Below the pieces are notes generated by a model that was given only the letters and a program-made list of their open reading frames with translations, was not told the DNA's origin and made no database searches. A program made the translations under genes and the position numbers. A stretch of 59,221 nt of DNA from Fibrobacter succinogenes (GTDB taxonomy: Bacteria; Fibrobacterota; Fibrobacteria; Fibrobacterales; Fibrobacteraceae). This document shows, piece by piece, positions 59,185-59,221 of this stretch (position 1 is the first letter of the stretch; each line of letters begins with the position of its first letter). The stretch covers positions 1-59,221 of the forward strand of contig CACWJY010000011.1 of the NCBI GenBank assembly GCA_902761355.1, written 5' to 3'.

Positions 59185-59221
59185 CGTAAGGACTGCATAA
59201 AGTTGTCGAAGCAGCTTGTTC

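Noticed and set aside
59018..59221. Minus-strand open frame ending SSSEKSKFN, similar to the SSSEKFRRN end of the 38-aa ORF
   Set aside because: It runs through two strong hairpins, has no start in the window, and the likeness covers only five or six residues.
1..59221. CRISPR array, tRNA or rRNA genes, insertion-sequence transposase
   Set aside because: No regular spacer-repeat pattern, no cloverleaf with TTCGA arm, and no transposase motif was seen on either strand.

Overview
The window looks like a chromosomal segment of a Fibrobacter-type bacterium (FCB group, Gram-negative, cellulolytic). This is an inference from content: a secreted GH8 glucanase with a C-terminal module resembling sorting/attachment modules of Fibrobacter enzymes, many lipoproteins and small outer-membrane barrels, CotH-like lipoproteins, and a large surface-glycan region. 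No rRNA or tRNA gene and no CRISPR array was seen. Most starts were chosen by Shine-Dalgarno sequence, lipobox or overlap with the neighbour, so many are shorter than the longest open frame.

Layout. 1-743 is the N-terminal part of isoleucyl-tRNA synthetase (minus), behind a short leader with two overlapping hairpins. 849-6161 is an AT-rich accessory island. It holds an ORF6N-domain protein, an exported protein of unknown function, a minus-strand cassette of five small or unknown genes that begins with a CBS-HEPN fusion protein, a 200-nt region that folds as one structured RNA, and a solitary Vsr endonuclease flanked by a 26-bp direct repeat. 6235-12030 is carbohydrate use: a GH13 lipoprotein and a sugar porter sharing a palindromic operator, then the GH8 enzyme with a CRP-type palindrome upstream. 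12214-19020 (minus) holds an acyltransferase and a tightly overlapping operon (barrel-like protein, Gfo/Idh oxidoreductase, SppA-like protease with a barrel-like N-terminus, CNNM/CBS protein, GxxExxY protein).

19096-49204 is surface-glycan biosynthesis. Two copies of an acyltransferase-3 / SGNH lipoprotein / small beta-barrel trio lie at 20102-22330 and 41564-43779, each with a CotH-like lipoprotein gene nearby. Between them is a complete 2-aminoethylphosphonate (AEP) route on the minus strand (PEP mutase, phosphonopyruvate decarboxylase, cytidylyltransferase, AEP transaminase). Divergent from it are a TagD-Gfo/Idh fusion, a second class V aminotransferase and two LicD transferases. An operon of about eleven genes (UDP-glucose dehydrogenase, glycosyltransferases, radical SAM, Wzy-like, CDP-glycerol transferase-like, Wzx-like) follows. 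The simplest reading is a surface polysaccharide carrying O-acyl groups and phospho- or phosphono-substituents such as AEP.

49317-58926 is housekeeping/envelope: EamA permease, lytic transglycosylase, PTS enzyme I, HPr, MlaD/MCE protein, TrmH methyltransferase, an exported protein of unknown function and an M16-fold protein lacking the HxxEH site. 58960-59221 has hairpins but no convincing gene.
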